Shown here: positions 40,682-50,194 of the stretch, piece by piece
Position numbering within the stretch: the first letter of the stretch is position 1
How the letters are laid out: every line of letters begins with the position of its first letter
Assembly (NCBI GenBank): GCA_030744625.1
Contig: JASLQF010000027.1
Location: forward strand, 62,001-126,000
Origin: Rhodospirillales bacterium
GTDB taxonomy: Bacteria > Pseudomonadota > Alphaproteobacteria > Rhodospirillales > JASLQF01
Direction of reading: 5' to 3'
DNA: 64,000 bases
The notes under the pieces: generated by a model
The model's input: the letters and a program-made list of their open reading frames with translations, nothing else
Databases searched by the model: none
Told to the model about the DNA's origin: nothing
Position numbers and translations under genes: made by a program

Positions 40682-42301
40682 TTACGACCCGCGGGACAGC
40701 AGGAGGCCGCCCGCCGCCGCCGCCAACAGCACCATGACGACGATCCAATCGCCCAAAAGACCGTAGGGCGTGATGCCCTCCAGGGCGGTGGGCAGGGGGC
40801 TGTCGAGCACCCCGGTGACGCCGAGGCCGAGCCTGGCGACGGTGCGTCCATGGGCGTCCACGACCGCCGAGATTCCGGTGTTGGCCACCCGCACCAGGGG
40901 CAGACCCTCCTCGACGGCGCGAAAGCGTGCCGCGGCGAAGTGCTGGTACGGGCCGGATGACATCCCGAACCAGGCGTCGTTGGTGACGTTGAGCAGCCAG
41001 GCGGGACGGTCTTCCCTGTCCAGCACGCTTCCGGGAAAGATGGCTTCGTAGCAGATGAGCGGGCTGAACGGCGGCAGTCCGGGGAGCCTGAGAGTCACCG
41101 GGCCCGGACCCGGCGAGAAGTCCATGCGTCCGGGCACCAGCCTGGATATGTTCAGAAGACCGCGAAACGGCACGTACTCGCCGAAGGGCACCAGGTGGAA
41201 CTTGTCGTATGTGGCAACGATCTCGCCGCGCTCGCCGACGGCGTGGAGGCTGTTCCAAATTCGCGCCGCCGCGCCCTCGCGGCGCGTCACCCGAGGCGCG
41301 CCGGCAATCAACAAGCCGCCGGCGGGCACCGCAGCGCCGAGCGCCTCGAGGAGTCGCGGCTCATTGGCGAGGTCGAACGGCACCGCCGTCTCCGCCCAGA
41401 TGACGTGGGTGGGCTGAGGGGCCTGCACGGGGCTCGGCGGCGCGCCGCTCATGTCGAGTTGCCGCTCGACGTGGGCGCGGCGCAGCTTGGGGCGCCATTT
41501 GAGCTTTTGATCGATGGCCGGCTGCACGAGGCGCAGGCGAACGCCCGCCACCTCTCCTCCGGGGGCCAGAGCCAGCCGTGCCGCGCCGCCGGCCCACGCG
41601 AGCCCGAGCACGGCGGCGGCGGCGGCCACGGCGCCAAGCGCGCGGCGCTCGACGACGGCGCCATCGGCCAGCACCGCCGGCATCGCCGCCACCGTCACGC
41701 TCAACAGGCTAATCCCGTAAACGCCGAAGACGGCGGCCGACTGCATCATGGGCTCGGAGACCACCCACACCGTGCCCACGAGGTTCCATGGGAAGCCCGT
41801 GAATATCCAGCCGCGCAGCCACTCGAGCGCCGTCCACGCCGCCCCGAGGACGAGCACCCGCCCTGCTCCCCGCGTGCCCGAGGCGCCGACAAGCAGCGCC
41901 GCGACGCCCGGAAACACCGCGACCACCGCGGCCAGGCCACCGACGGCGAACGGAACCATCCAGCCGAATTGCGCGGCGTCGGTCAAAAGCGCGTGGGCGA
42001 TCCAGTAAAGGCCGGCCGCGAAGTGCCCAAAGCCGAACCACCACCCGGCCGCGAAGGCGCTCCGCCAGCCGCCGCTGCCGTCGATCAGCCACAAGAGTCC
42101 GATAAACGCCGGCACCAACAGAACGATGGCGTGCACGGGCGGCAACGCCGCCGTCGCCAGGAGCCCTAGGCCGGCCGCCAGGGTAAGACGCCGCCACCCG
42201 GACGCCCCCGTGACGCGAACCTTGGCCCGGGCCCAAATACCGGGGGAGGGCGGCACGCCATCCGGCGGTGGCGAGGATCTCATGCGCCGGGGAGCGTCCA
42301 T
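40682..42301 (-). CDS. lnt: Apolipoprotein N-acyltransferase
   Basis: Integral inner-membrane enzyme that adds the third acyl chain to lipoproteins. About six to eight hydrophobic segments surround a periplasmic nitrilase domain whose catalytic triad is visible: Glu near 302 (WAETAVPF), Lys near 368 (YDKFHLVPFGEY) and Cys near 418 (LICYEAIFP). Length 539 is typical. A later ATG (MRSSPPPDG) is a possible start. It follows corC by 10 nt, the usual order. Confidence 0.95.
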   Translation of the reverse strand: MDAPRRMRSSPPPDGVPPSPGIWARAKVRVTGASGWRRLTLAAGLGLLATAALPPVHAIVLLVPAFIGLLWLIDGSGGWRSAFAAGWWFGFGHFAAGLYWIAHALLTDAAQFGWMVPFAVGGLAAVVAVFPGVAALLVGASGTRGAGRVLVLGAAWTALEWLRGWIFTGFPWNLVGTVWVVSEPMMQSAAVFGVYGISLLSVTVAAMPAVLADGAVVERRALGAVAAAAAVLGLAWAGGAARLALAPGGEVAGVRLRLVQPAIDQKLKWRPKLRRAHVERQLDMSGAPPSPVQAPQPTHVIWAETAVPFDLANEPRLLEALGAAVPAGGLLIAGAPRVTRREGAAARIWNSLHAVGERGEIVATYDKFHLVPFGEYVPFRGLLNISRLVPGRMDFSPGPGPVTLRLPGLPPFSPLICYEAIFPGSVLDREDRPAWLLNVTNDAWFGMSSGPYQHFAAARFRAVEEGLPLVRVANTGISAVVDAHGRTVARLGLGVTGVLDSPLPTALEGITPYGLLGDWIVVMVLLAAAAGGLLLSRGS

Positions 42302-42311
42302 GAAGCCGCGA

Positions 42312-43220
42312 TCAGGCCTGTTTGGCGGGTTCGCCGGGCAACCCGCGCACGCGCAATCGCTTGATGCGGCGCGGATCGGCGTCGATGACCTCGAATTCGA
42401 GCCCGCAGGGGTGGCTCACCAGCTCGCCGCGAATGGGAACGTGGCCGGCCAACGAGAACACAAGACCCCCGAGGGTGTCGATGTCGGCCCGCTCCTCTTC
42501 GTTGACGACGGGGCCGGTGATTTCCTCGAGGGCCTCGAGTGTGGCCCGCGCATCGGCGTCGAGCGAGCCATCGCTCCTTTTGACGAGGGTCGGCTCGTCG
42601 CCGCGGTCGTGCTCGTCCTCGATCTCGCCGACGATCTCCTCGACCAGGTCCTCGATCGTCACCAGCCCGTCGACACCGCCGTACTCGTCCACCACCACCG
42701 CCATGTGGGAACGCGTGACGCGCATCTCCAGAAGCAACTCGAGCACCTGCATGGAGGGCGATACGAACAGCACCCGGCGCACGATCTTGGAGAGGGTAAA
42801 TGCCTCGTCCTCGGGCCGGGCCGCGACGTCCTTGATGTGCACCATGCCAATGATATCATCCAGAGTCTCCCCATGGACCGGCAGACGGGAGTGCCCCTCC
42901 CGGGTCATCAGCGCGATCACCTGCGAACGCGGCGCCCCATTTTCGACGGCGATGATGTCGGCACGCGGCACCATCACGTCATGCACGGTGCGGTCGCGCA
43001 AATCGAGGATATTGGAGAGCAACACCCGCTCGTCCTCGGCGATCGAGGCCTCGGCGTCGTCGCGCTCCTCGATCAGCTCCTCGAGCGTGTCACGGACCGA
43101 ACTCTCTCCGTTGCGAAGACGGCGCAGGCCGCGCAGCCAACCGCGCACGGTTTCCGTCAACGAGGGCGCCGGGGGGGCATCACCGTCGCGCGGCGGACTA
43201 CCGTTAGGCTGATCGTTCAT
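42312..43220 (-). CDS. CorC/HlyC-family CBS-domain protein
   Basis: A 302-residue cytoplasmic protein with two CBS domains (VMVPRADIIAVE and VVVDEYGGVDGLVTIEDLVEEIVGEI, read as adjoining parts) and a C-terminal CorC_HlyC transporter-associated domain. E. coli CorC (YbeX) is linked to magnesium/cobalt efflux and to ribosome quality. The start MNDQPNGSP is preferred because the frame further upstream overlaps ybeY. No transmembrane DUF21 domain is present. Confidence 0.92.
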   Translation of the reverse strand: MNDQPNGSPPRDGDAPPAPSLTETVRGWLRGLRRLRNGESSVRDTLEELIEERDDAEASIAEDERVLLSNILDLRDRTVHDVMVPRADIIAVENGAPRSQVIALMTREGHSRLPVHGETLDDIIGMVHIKDVAARPEDEAFTLSKIVRRVLFVSPSMQVLELLLEMRVTRSHMAVVVDEYGGVDGLVTIEDLVEEIVGEIEDEHDRGDEPTLVKRSDGSLDADARATLEALEEITGPVVNEEERADIDTLGGLVFSLAGHVPIRGELVSHPCGLEFEVIDADPRRIKRLRVRGLPGEPAKQA

Positions 43221-43230
43221 GGTGCGACTG

Positions 43231-43773
43231 TCATCGTTCGGCGCGGTCCTCGTAGGGACTGGCGACGCCCAGGCGGAATAGTGCCTGCGATTCCAGTCTC
43301 TCCATGCGATCCGCTTCCGCTGTCGTCTGGTGGCCGTGTCCCAGCAAATGGAGCATACCATGGACCACCAGATGGCATAAATGATCGGCCAGACTCCTGG
43401 CCTCGGCCGCCGCCTCGGCGGCGGCGGTCTCGTAGGCGACGACCACGTCGCCCAGGATGCGTGGCGCGCCCGGGGCGTCATCTCCTCCGTCGTCGCCGGC
43501 GGCGTCGGCATTGGCAAAGGCGAGCACGTTTGTCGCCTCGTCCAGGTTGCGGTAATCCCTGTTGAGGGCGCGCATGAACCGGTCGTCGGCCAGCACCAGG
43601 CTCGCCTCGGCGCCCGCCGGGGTCGACGCCGGGGTCGACGCCGGCGTGGCTCCGTTCGCCGCGCAGGCCGCCCGGGCGGCATCCCGGCAAACGTCCTCCA
43701 CCCCCGGCACCGCCTCTATCCACGCGGGACAGGAAACGGTGACGTCGATTTCCAGCGCGCCGGTCATACCCAT
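43231..43773 (-). CDS. ybeY: Endoribonuclease YbeY
   Basis: Zinc-dependent single-strand RNase used in 16S rRNA 3'-end maturation and ribosome quality control. The 180 residues include the metal motif HGMLHLLGHGH; the usual family form is HGxLHLxGyDH, so the Asp before the last His is Gly here. A small TPASTPAST repeat lies near residue 45, encoded by a tandem gccggggtcgac unit. It starts 6 nt after phoH and precedes corC, the conserved order. The ATG two codons later is an equal start candidate. Confidence 0.92.
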   Translation of the reverse strand: MGMTGALEIDVTVSCPAWIEAVPGVEDVCRDAARAACAANGATPASTPASTPAGAEASLVLADDRFMRALNRDYRNLDEATNVLAFANADAAGDDGGDDAPGAPRILGDVVVAYETAAAEAAAEARSLADHLCHLVVHGMLHLLGHGHQTTAEADRMERLESQALFRLGVASPYEDRAER

Positions 43774-43779
43774 GCCGCG

Positions 43780-44828
<1,049 letters not shown>

Positions 44829-44832
<4 letters not shown>

Positions 44833-46196
44833 GCGACGGCCCCCTCGACAGCGGCGGCGGCCGACACCAAGACGCCGGCGAGGCTATTGGCGTGCGCCGC
44901 CTCGACACGCACCGCGGCGATGGCCCCGAACAAGCTTTCCGGCGCCTCCACGTGCACGGCCTGCATATAAGGGCTGCGGCCCACGAGCTGGCCGGCGTGG
45001 CGGCCGCGGCGCTCCAGGAGCACCGACACGGTTTGGCCCACGGCACCGGTGTTGAAGGTCCGTTGCTGCGCGTCCAAAAGATCCCGCAGCGCCGCCAAGC
45101 GGTCTTCTTTCTCCGCTTCCGCGACCTGTCCCTCCATTTCCGCCGCCGGGGTGCCGGGACGCCGGCTGTACTTGAAGGTGTAGGCCTGGGCGAAGCCGAC
45201 GTCGGCAACCAGCGCCAGGGTGGCGTCGAAGTCGGCCGCCGTTTCGCCGGGGAACCCCACGATGAAGTCCGAGGAAAGGGCGATGTCGGCGCGCGCCGCG
45301 CGCAGCTTGTCGACCAGGCGTCGGTAGTCTTCCGCCGTGTGGCGCCGGTTCATGGCCCTCAGCACCCGGTCGGAGCCCGACTGCGCGGGCAAGTGCAGGA
45401 ACGGCATGAGTTCGGGCACGTCGCGGTGCGCCGAGATCAGCGCCGTGTCCATGTCGGCGGGATAGGACGTGGTGTAGCGGATGCGTTTCACCCCGTCGAT
45501 TTCGGCCACCGCCGCGATCAAGCGGCCCAGGCCATACTCGCCGCCGCCCCGCACTTCGCCATGGTAGGCGTTGACGTTCTGGCCGAGGAGCGTGATCTCG
45601 CGTGCCCCTGTCTCGGCCAACCTGCGGGCCTCCGCCAACACGGCGGCCACGGGCCGCGAATGCTCGGCACCGCGCGTATAGGGCACCACACAAAAGGAGC
45701 AGAACTTGTCGCATCCTTCCTGAACGGTGAGAAAGGCGGCGCCGCCGTTGGCGGCGGCGACCTCGGGCAGGTGGTCGAACTTGGACTCGGCCGGAAAATC
45801 GGTGTCGAGGACGGTGCCCCGGGCGCGCTCGGCGCGCGCCACCAGCTCGGGCAAGCGATGATAGGTCTGGGGGCCGAACACCATGTCCACGTAAGGGACG
45901 CGGCGAACGATCTCGGCGCCTTCCGCCTGGGCGACGCAGCCGGCCACGGCCAGGGTCATTGGCCGGTCCCGGCGCCGGTCCTTGATCCGGCGCAGGCGGC
46001 CCAGCTCCGAGAACACCTTCTCGGCCGCCTTCTCGCGGATATGGCAGGTGTTGAGGATGACCAGATCCGCCACCGCCGCGTCGTCGACGGACACGTAACC
46101 GAGGGGTGCCAGGACGTCGGCCATGCGCGCCGAGTCGTAGACGTTCATCTGGCAGCCGTAAGTCTTGATGTAGAGTTTCTTCGCCAAGTCCGCCAC
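44829..46196 (-). CDS. miaB: tRNA-2-methylthio-N6-dimethylallyladenosine synthase
   Basis: Radical-SAM methylthiotransferase that modifies A37 of tRNAs reading UNN codons. The 455 residues have the N-terminal cluster cysteines (TYGCQMN, NTCHIRE, GCVAQ), the radical-SAM CxxxCxxC in [16 protein letters not shown] near 161, and a C-terminal TRAM domain ([16 protein letters not shown]). A good -35 element lies about 120 nt upstream. It heads the miaB-phoH-ybeY-corC-lnt run. Confidence 0.97.
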
Positions 46197-46293
46197 CCTA
46201 CCGCACGGGGCGATCAGGGCCGTCAGGGCGCCAGGGAAGGCTTGCGGTCATTCTTGCGATCAAATCCTCGGGTACCGCGCTTGTCCAACACAA

Positions 46294-46321
46294 AAGTTAA
46301 CACCGTGACCCGAACTGTCAA
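46294..46321 (-). promoter_or_regulatory. Candidate miaB operon promoter
   Basis: On the minus strand a perfect TTGACA (46316-46321) is followed after 16 bp by TAACTT (46294-46299). The -10 matches only three of six positions. It lies in the 160-nt fur-miaB gap and would give a leader of about 90 nt. Confidence 0.45.
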
Positions 46322-46356
46322 GGTGGCGCCGGGATTTGGCGAGCGCCCCTGTCGCG

Positions 46357-46797
46357 TCAATCCTTTTTATCTTCCTTTTCCTTGTCCTCGAGGGGAACTG
46401 CGTAGAGTTCCAGCCGGTGCCCGACCAGCCTGAATCCGAGATCCTTGGCGATTCGCTTCTGCAGGCCCTCGATCTCCTTGTTCTGGAATTCTGTGACCCG
46501 CCCCGATTGGATGTCGATCAGATGGTCATGGTGCTCGTCCGTGACCTCCTCGTAACGGGCGCGGCCATCTCCGAAGTCGTGTCTTTCCAGGATGTCCGCC
46601 GCCTCGAAAAGACGGACCGTCCGATAAACGGTGGCGATGCTGATGCGCGGGTCCATTCGGGTGGCGCGCCGGTAGACTTCCTCGACATCCGGATGGTCTT
46701 CGGCTTCCGAAAGGACGCGGGCGATGATCCGGCGCTGGCCGGTCATCTTCATGCCCTTGCGGATGCATAACTCTTCGATTCGCGATGGCGACGCCAT
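46357..46797 (-). CDS. fur: Fur-family regulator (Fur/Mur)
   Basis: A 146-residue metal-dependent repressor with the winged helix (GMKMTGQRRIIARVLSEA, ISIATVYRTVRLFEAADI) and the Fur metal-site segment DEHHDHLIDIQSGRVTEF. The CxxC zinc pairs of E. coli Fur are absent, as in many alphaproteobacterial Fur/Mur proteins, so it may sense manganese or iron. The tail is Lys/Glu/Asp-rich. It sits between mucR and miaB and is clearly distinct from the Irr gene at 24.5-25.0 kb. Confidence 0.92.
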   Translation of the reverse strand: MASPSRIEELCIRKGMKMTGQRRIIARVLSEAEDHPDVEEVYRRATRMDPRISIATVYRTVRLFEAADILERHDFGDGRARYEEVTDEHHDHLIDIQSGRVTEFQNKEIEGLQKRIAKDLGFRLVGHRLELYAVPLEDKEKEDKKD

Positions 46798-46872
46798 GGC
46801 CCCTCCGATAGCTACCGCGCGGGTCGTCGCCCGCGATCCTCAGACGCTATTGCCGGTTCCAACGGGGTCCGA

Positions 46873-47295
46873 TCAGCCTGCTTTGCGGCGGCGCTTGCGC
46901 GGCTTGGTCCCAAGACCGATTTTTTTCGCCAGGTTGCTTCGGTGCTTGGCGTAATTGGGCGCCACCATCGGATAATCCGGCGCCAATCCCCAGCGCTCCC
47001 GGTATTCCTCTGGCGTCATGTTGTACGCGGTCTTCAAATGACGCTTGAGCATTTTCAGCTTCTTGCCGTCCTCGAGACAGACGACGTAATCGGGAAAAAC
47101 GGATTTCTTGATGGGGACAGCCGGACGCGGGCGCTCCGGCGTCAGCGGCGTGGTTCCCACCGCCACCAAAGTCTTGTATACGTCCTGGATCAACTGTGGC
47201 AGGTCGGAGACCGCCACCGTATTGTTGGCTACGTGTGCCGCGACTATCTCTGTAGTCAGTTCCAGTAATTCATTTAAACTCGGTTTTTCGGTCAT
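46873..47295 (-). CDS. MucR/Ros-family zinc-finger regulator
   Basis: A 140-residue alphaproteobacterial DNA-binding protein. The conserved DYVVCLEDGKKLKMLKRHLKT zinc-finger region, written here just over two parts (DYVVCLEDGKKLK and MLKRHLKTAYN), and the MTPEEYRERWGLAPDYPMVAP tail identify the family, whose members bind AT-rich promoters and control exopolysaccharide, motility and cell-cycle genes. The start has an AGAGAGGA ribosome-binding site and a matching promoter upstream. Confidence 0.94.
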   Translation of the reverse strand: MTEKPSLNELLELTTEIVAAHVANNTVAVSDLPQLIQDVYKTLVAVGTTPLTPERPRPAVPIKKSVFPDYVVCLEDGKKLKMLKRHLKTAYNMTPEEYRERWGLAPDYPMVAPNYAKHRSNLAKKIGLGTKPRKRRRKAG

Positions 47296-47330
47296 CTAGA
47301 ACTGATCCTCTCTTTTTAGTCCAATACCAC

Positions 47331-47359
47331 TATATAGTTTACACGCACGGATGAGGCAA
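47331..47359 (-). promoter_or_regulatory. Candidate mucR promoter
   Basis: On the minus strand TTGCCT (47354-47359) and TATATA (47331-47336) are spaced by 17 bp, four of six matches each. It lies in the short AT-rich gap between mucR and the divergent TusA-like gene; MucR proteins often repress themselves at such AT-rich sites. Confidence 0.5.
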
Positions 47360-47368
47360 GAACCTCGC

Positions 47369-47644
47369 ATGAATACACCATCAACAAAGGGCACGGATTT
47401 CGATATCTCGTTCTTTCTCGACATAACCGGGGAAGTGTGTCCGCTTACCTTCGTAAAAACCAAACTTCTGTTGGAGCGGATGACGCCGGGTGAAGTCGCG
47501 GAGGTGCGCTTGCGGGGCGCCGAGCCCCTTGAAAACGTCCCCCGCTCGGTCCGCGACCACGGACATGCCGTGCTCAGCCTCGAACCCGAAAAGGCCGACG
47601 GCGGAGCAGACACCGTCTACCGTCTCCTCATCCGCAGGGAATAA
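47369..47644 (+). CDS. TusA-family sulfur-carrier protein
   Basis: A 91-residue protein with the TusA/SirA signature: DITGEVCPLTFVKTKLLLERM holds the Cys-Pro pair that carries persulfide and the conserved Lys. TusA proteins relay sulfur to tRNA thiolation or cofactor synthesis. The ATG at 47369 is preferred over 47351 because the mucR -35 covers the earlier one. It diverges from mucR and converges with tsaB. Confidence 0.85.
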   Translation: MNTPSTKGTDFDISFFLDITGEVCPLTFVKTKLLLERMTPGEVAEVRLRGAEPLENVPRSVRDHGHAVLSLEPEKADGGADTVYRLLIRRE

Positions 47645-47660
47645 CCCGGCCATTGCCGGG
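47645..47660. terminator. Short hairpin between convergent genes
   Basis: CCCGGC-CATT-GCCGGG immediately after the TusA-like stop and 5 nt from the tsaB stop. It is symmetrical and could act on both transcripts, but neither side has a U-tract, so termination is only a possibility. Confidence 0.4.
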
Positions 47661-47664
47661 CCAA

Positions 47665-48354
47665 TTACGAACGCCTTCGGGAATCCTCTTTCGGAATTTT
47701 CGCATCGGGCGGCCGCAGGTAGAGAGGCGCCGGCGCCGGCATCACCTGGCCAGGCGTCCAGCGGCGGGCCGCGACGGCGGCGACCACGGCGGCGGCGGGC
47801 AGGGCGGCGGCGGCGCTTGGCGTCGCGTCGATGCCGTGCGCCTTCAACATCGCCACCATCTCCCCGGCGGCGTCCCCGGCGACCACCACCCGGCCCGCCG
47901 GCACCATCGCCATCAGCTCGCCGGGAAGCAATGCCCGGGGCGGGACCACGGGGGACAACCGCGCATCGAAGGCCTGGGCGTAGACGTCCCGCCTCTTGGT
48001 GGAGAGGGTTACGAGAAGGGTGGCGCCGGCGCGCTCCCCTTCGGAGACGCCGTGGGCGACGGCTTCGAGGGTGGTGACGCCGAGGCACGGCACGGCGGCG
48101 GCGAGCGCCATGCCCCGCGCCGCGGCAAGGCCGATGCGCAGCCCGGTAAAGGCCCCCGGGCCGACGGTGACGGCGATCAGGTCGAGTCGGGGAAAATCGG
48201 TCCCCGCCTCGTCCATCACGTCGGCGATCATGGGCACCAGGGCCTCGGCGTGGCCGCGCGTCATGGTCTCGAAGCGCCGGGCCCCGACGCGACCGTCCTC
48301 CCAAAGGGCGGCCGAGCAGGCCGACGTCGCCGTGTCGAAGGCGAGAATCCTCAC
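47665..48354 (-). CDS. tsaB: tRNA threonylcarbamoyladenosine biosynthesis protein TsaB
   Basis: Partner of TsaD in making t6A37 on ANN-decoding tRNAs. The 229 residues have the actin-like start RILAFDTATSACSAALW, the VTVGPGAFTGLRIGLAAARG signature split over the N-terminal domain, and a C-terminal YLRPPDAKIPK where a fused or adjacent rimI often follows. No rimI is found next to it. It converges with the TusA-like gene. Confidence 0.92.
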   Translation of the reverse strand: MRILAFDTATSACSAALWEDGRVGARRFETMTRGHAEALVPMIADVMDEAGTDFPRLDLIAVTVGPGAFTGLRIGLAAARGMALAAAVPCLGVTTLEAVAHGVSEGERAGATLLVTLSTKRRDVYAQAFDARLSPVVPPRALLPGELMAMVPAGRVVVAGDAAGEMVAMLKAHGIDATPSAAAALPAAAVVAAVAARRWTPGQVMPAPAPLYLRPPDAKIPKEDSRRRS

Positions 48355-48487
48355 CCTTGTGTCCCTTCCTGTATTTTCAACGCGACCAACCTCTTTCGCT
48401 GATTGAGCGGGCGGTTATACTTCGATTTGCCGCCGCCGGGCCAACCGGATCGACGGAGTCCATCGGCAACGCGGGAGACCCCACGCC

Positions 48488-49045
48488 GTGAGCCTGGCCG
48501 CCATCACCCCCCCGTCCCATGGTGTGGTCATCGATCTGGCTTACGCCGGAGCCGACAACTTCACGGGCAAGCCCGTCTACGCCCGGGCGGCGTGCTATCT
48601 GCACGCCGACGCGGAACGGGCACTCAGGCGCGCCGTCACCCTGGCCGCCGTCCATGGCCTGCGCCTCAAGATTTTCGACGCCTTTCGCCCGTCCGAGGCG
48701 CAGTGGGTTCTTTGGAACCACACGCCCGACCCGGAGTTCCTGGCCGATCCGCGCCGCGGCTCGCCCCATTCCCGCGGCGTCGCCATCGACGTAACGCTGA
48801 TCGACGGCGGCGGGCGGGAGTTGGACATGGGGACCTCGTTCGACGCCTTCACACCCCTTTCCCATCACGGAAATTTGGCGCTGTCGGTCGAGGCCCAGCG
48901 CAACCGCGCCCTCCTGCTCGGCCTGATGACGGCGGCCGACTGGGATTTCTATGGAAACGAATGGTGGCACTACCAATTGTTCGGAAGCCGCCGTTATCCG
49001 CTGCTCGGCGACAGCGTGCTGCCCGAAGGCATGATGGCGGCGTGA
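48488..49045 (+). CDS. D-alanyl-D-alanine dipeptidase (DdpX/VanX family)
   Basis: Zinc dipeptidase that cleaves D-Ala-D-Ala, probably for cell-wall recycling in this context. The 185 residues carry the zinc ligands in SPHSRGVAIDVTL (His and Asp) and in NEWWHYQL (catalytic Glu and His), plus the substrate Arg in DAFRPSEAQ. No signal peptide is present, so it is cytoplasmic like E. coli DdpX. The GTG at 48488 is the only sensible start. No vanA/vanH-type resistance genes are nearby, so a resistance role is not indicated. Confidence 0.88.
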   Translation: MSLAAITPPSHGVVIDLAYAGADNFTGKPVYARAACYLHADAERALRRAVTLAAVHGLRLKIFDAFRPSEAQWVLWNHTPDPEFLADPRRGSPHSRGVAIDVTLIDGGGRELDMGTSFDAFTPLSHHGNLALSVEAQRNRALLLGLMTAADWDFYGNEWWHYQLFGSRRYPLLGDSVLPEGMMAA

Positions 49046-49144
49046 AGCCATCGGTGCCGGCGCGCGCGCCTGCCATGGCTGGCGCCATCGGGCGCACTCG
49101 GCTAATCTGCCCGCCGGCGGCGCGCCACCAGCCGGTTTGGCCTG

Positions 49145-50179
49145 ATGATTAATCCGACGACTAGGAAAGCCTTGGGGTTGGCCCTCGCGGCGGCGGTTGC
49201 CTGGACGGGCACGGCGCTCCCGGCGGACGCCGCGGATTCGGCGGTGGTCATCATGTATCACCGGTTCGGCGAGACCACCTACCCATCCACCAATGTCACC
49301 ATCGAGCAGTTCGAGAGCCATATCAAGGAGCTGAAAAGGGGTCCCTACTCGGTGCTGCCGCTGCCCGAAATCGTGGCGCGCCTGCGCGACGACAGGCCCC
49401 TTCCCGATCGCACGGTCGGGCTCAGCGTCGACGACGCCTATTCCTCCTTCCATGGCGAAGCGTGGCCGCGGCTCAAGGCGGCGGGGCTTCCGGTGACGCT
49501 CTTCGTCGCCACCCGGGCGGTCGACCGCAAGCTGTCCGGAATCATGAGCTGGCGGCAGATCCGCGAGCTGGCCGCGGACGGGGTGAGCATCGGCAGCCAG
49601 ACCGAGACCCATCTGCACATGCCCGACGCCGGCGCGGCGCGCAACCGCGGCGAGATCGAGCGCTCCAACGGACGCTTCATCACCGAGCTGGGCCGGGCCC
49701 CCGAGCTTTTCGCCTACCCCTATGGCGAGGCCAGCTTGGCGGCGCAGGAAATCGTCCGCGGCGCCGGGTTCATCACCGCCTTCGGCCAGCATTCGGGCGT
49801 CATCGGCCGCACCGCGAATTTCTTCTACCTGCCACGCTTCTCCATGAACGAAAAATATGGCGACCTCCGGCGCTTCCGTCTCGCCATCAACGCCCTGCCC
49901 CTGCCGGTTTCCGATGTGACGCCGTCCGATCCAATGATCACGGCGGTCAACCCACCTCCCATCGGCTTCACGGTGGGCGGCGGGATCACGGGCGTCGGAC
50001 GCCTCACATGCTTCGCCTCGCACGAGGGCCGCGCCCGGCTGGAACGGCTCGGAGAGAGGCGCTTCGAGGTGCGCGTGAACACGCCATTCCCCCGCGGCCG
50101 CACCCGTCTCAACTGTACGCTGCCCACCCGGGAAGGCCGCTGGCGTTGGCTGGGCCGCCAGTTTTACGTACCCGGATAG
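49145..50179 (+). CDS. Secreted polysaccharide deacetylase (NodB-like)
   Basis: A 344-residue protein with a signal peptide (first ~29 residues) and a carbohydrate esterase 4-type fold: VVIMYHRFGE, the catalytic Asp region LSVDDAYSSF, the metal-site segment GSQTETHLHMP and FAYPYGE. The metal site departs from the usual SHTxxH: the first His is Gln, while a further His follows two residues later. The C-terminal ~120 residues form an extra domain of unknown role. It lies 99 nt after the dipeptidase and may act on envelope polysaccharide. Confidence 0.85.
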   Translation: MINPTTRKALGLALAAAVAWTGTALPADAADSAVVIMYHRFGETTYPSTNVTIEQFESHIKELKRGPYSVLPLPEIVARLRDDRPLPDRTVGLSVDDAYSSFHGEAWPRLKAAGLPVTLFVATRAVDRKLSGIMSWRQIRELAADGVSIGSQTETHLHMPDAGAARNRGEIERSNGRFITELGRAPELFAYPYGEASLAAQEIVRGAGFITAFGQHSGVIGRTANFFYLPRFSMNEKYGDLRRFRLAINALPLPVSDVTPSDPMITAVNPPPIGFTVGGGITGVGRLTCFASHEGRARLERLGERRFEVRVNTPFPRGRTRLNCTLPTREGRWRWLGRQFYVPG

Positions 50180-50194
50180 GACGGCGCGCCGTCC

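Noticed and set aside
48488-49045. VanX-like gene as vancomycin resistance
   Set aside because: No vanA/vanH or vanRS genes are present, and Gram-negative DdpX-type enzymes act in D-Ala-D-Ala recycling.
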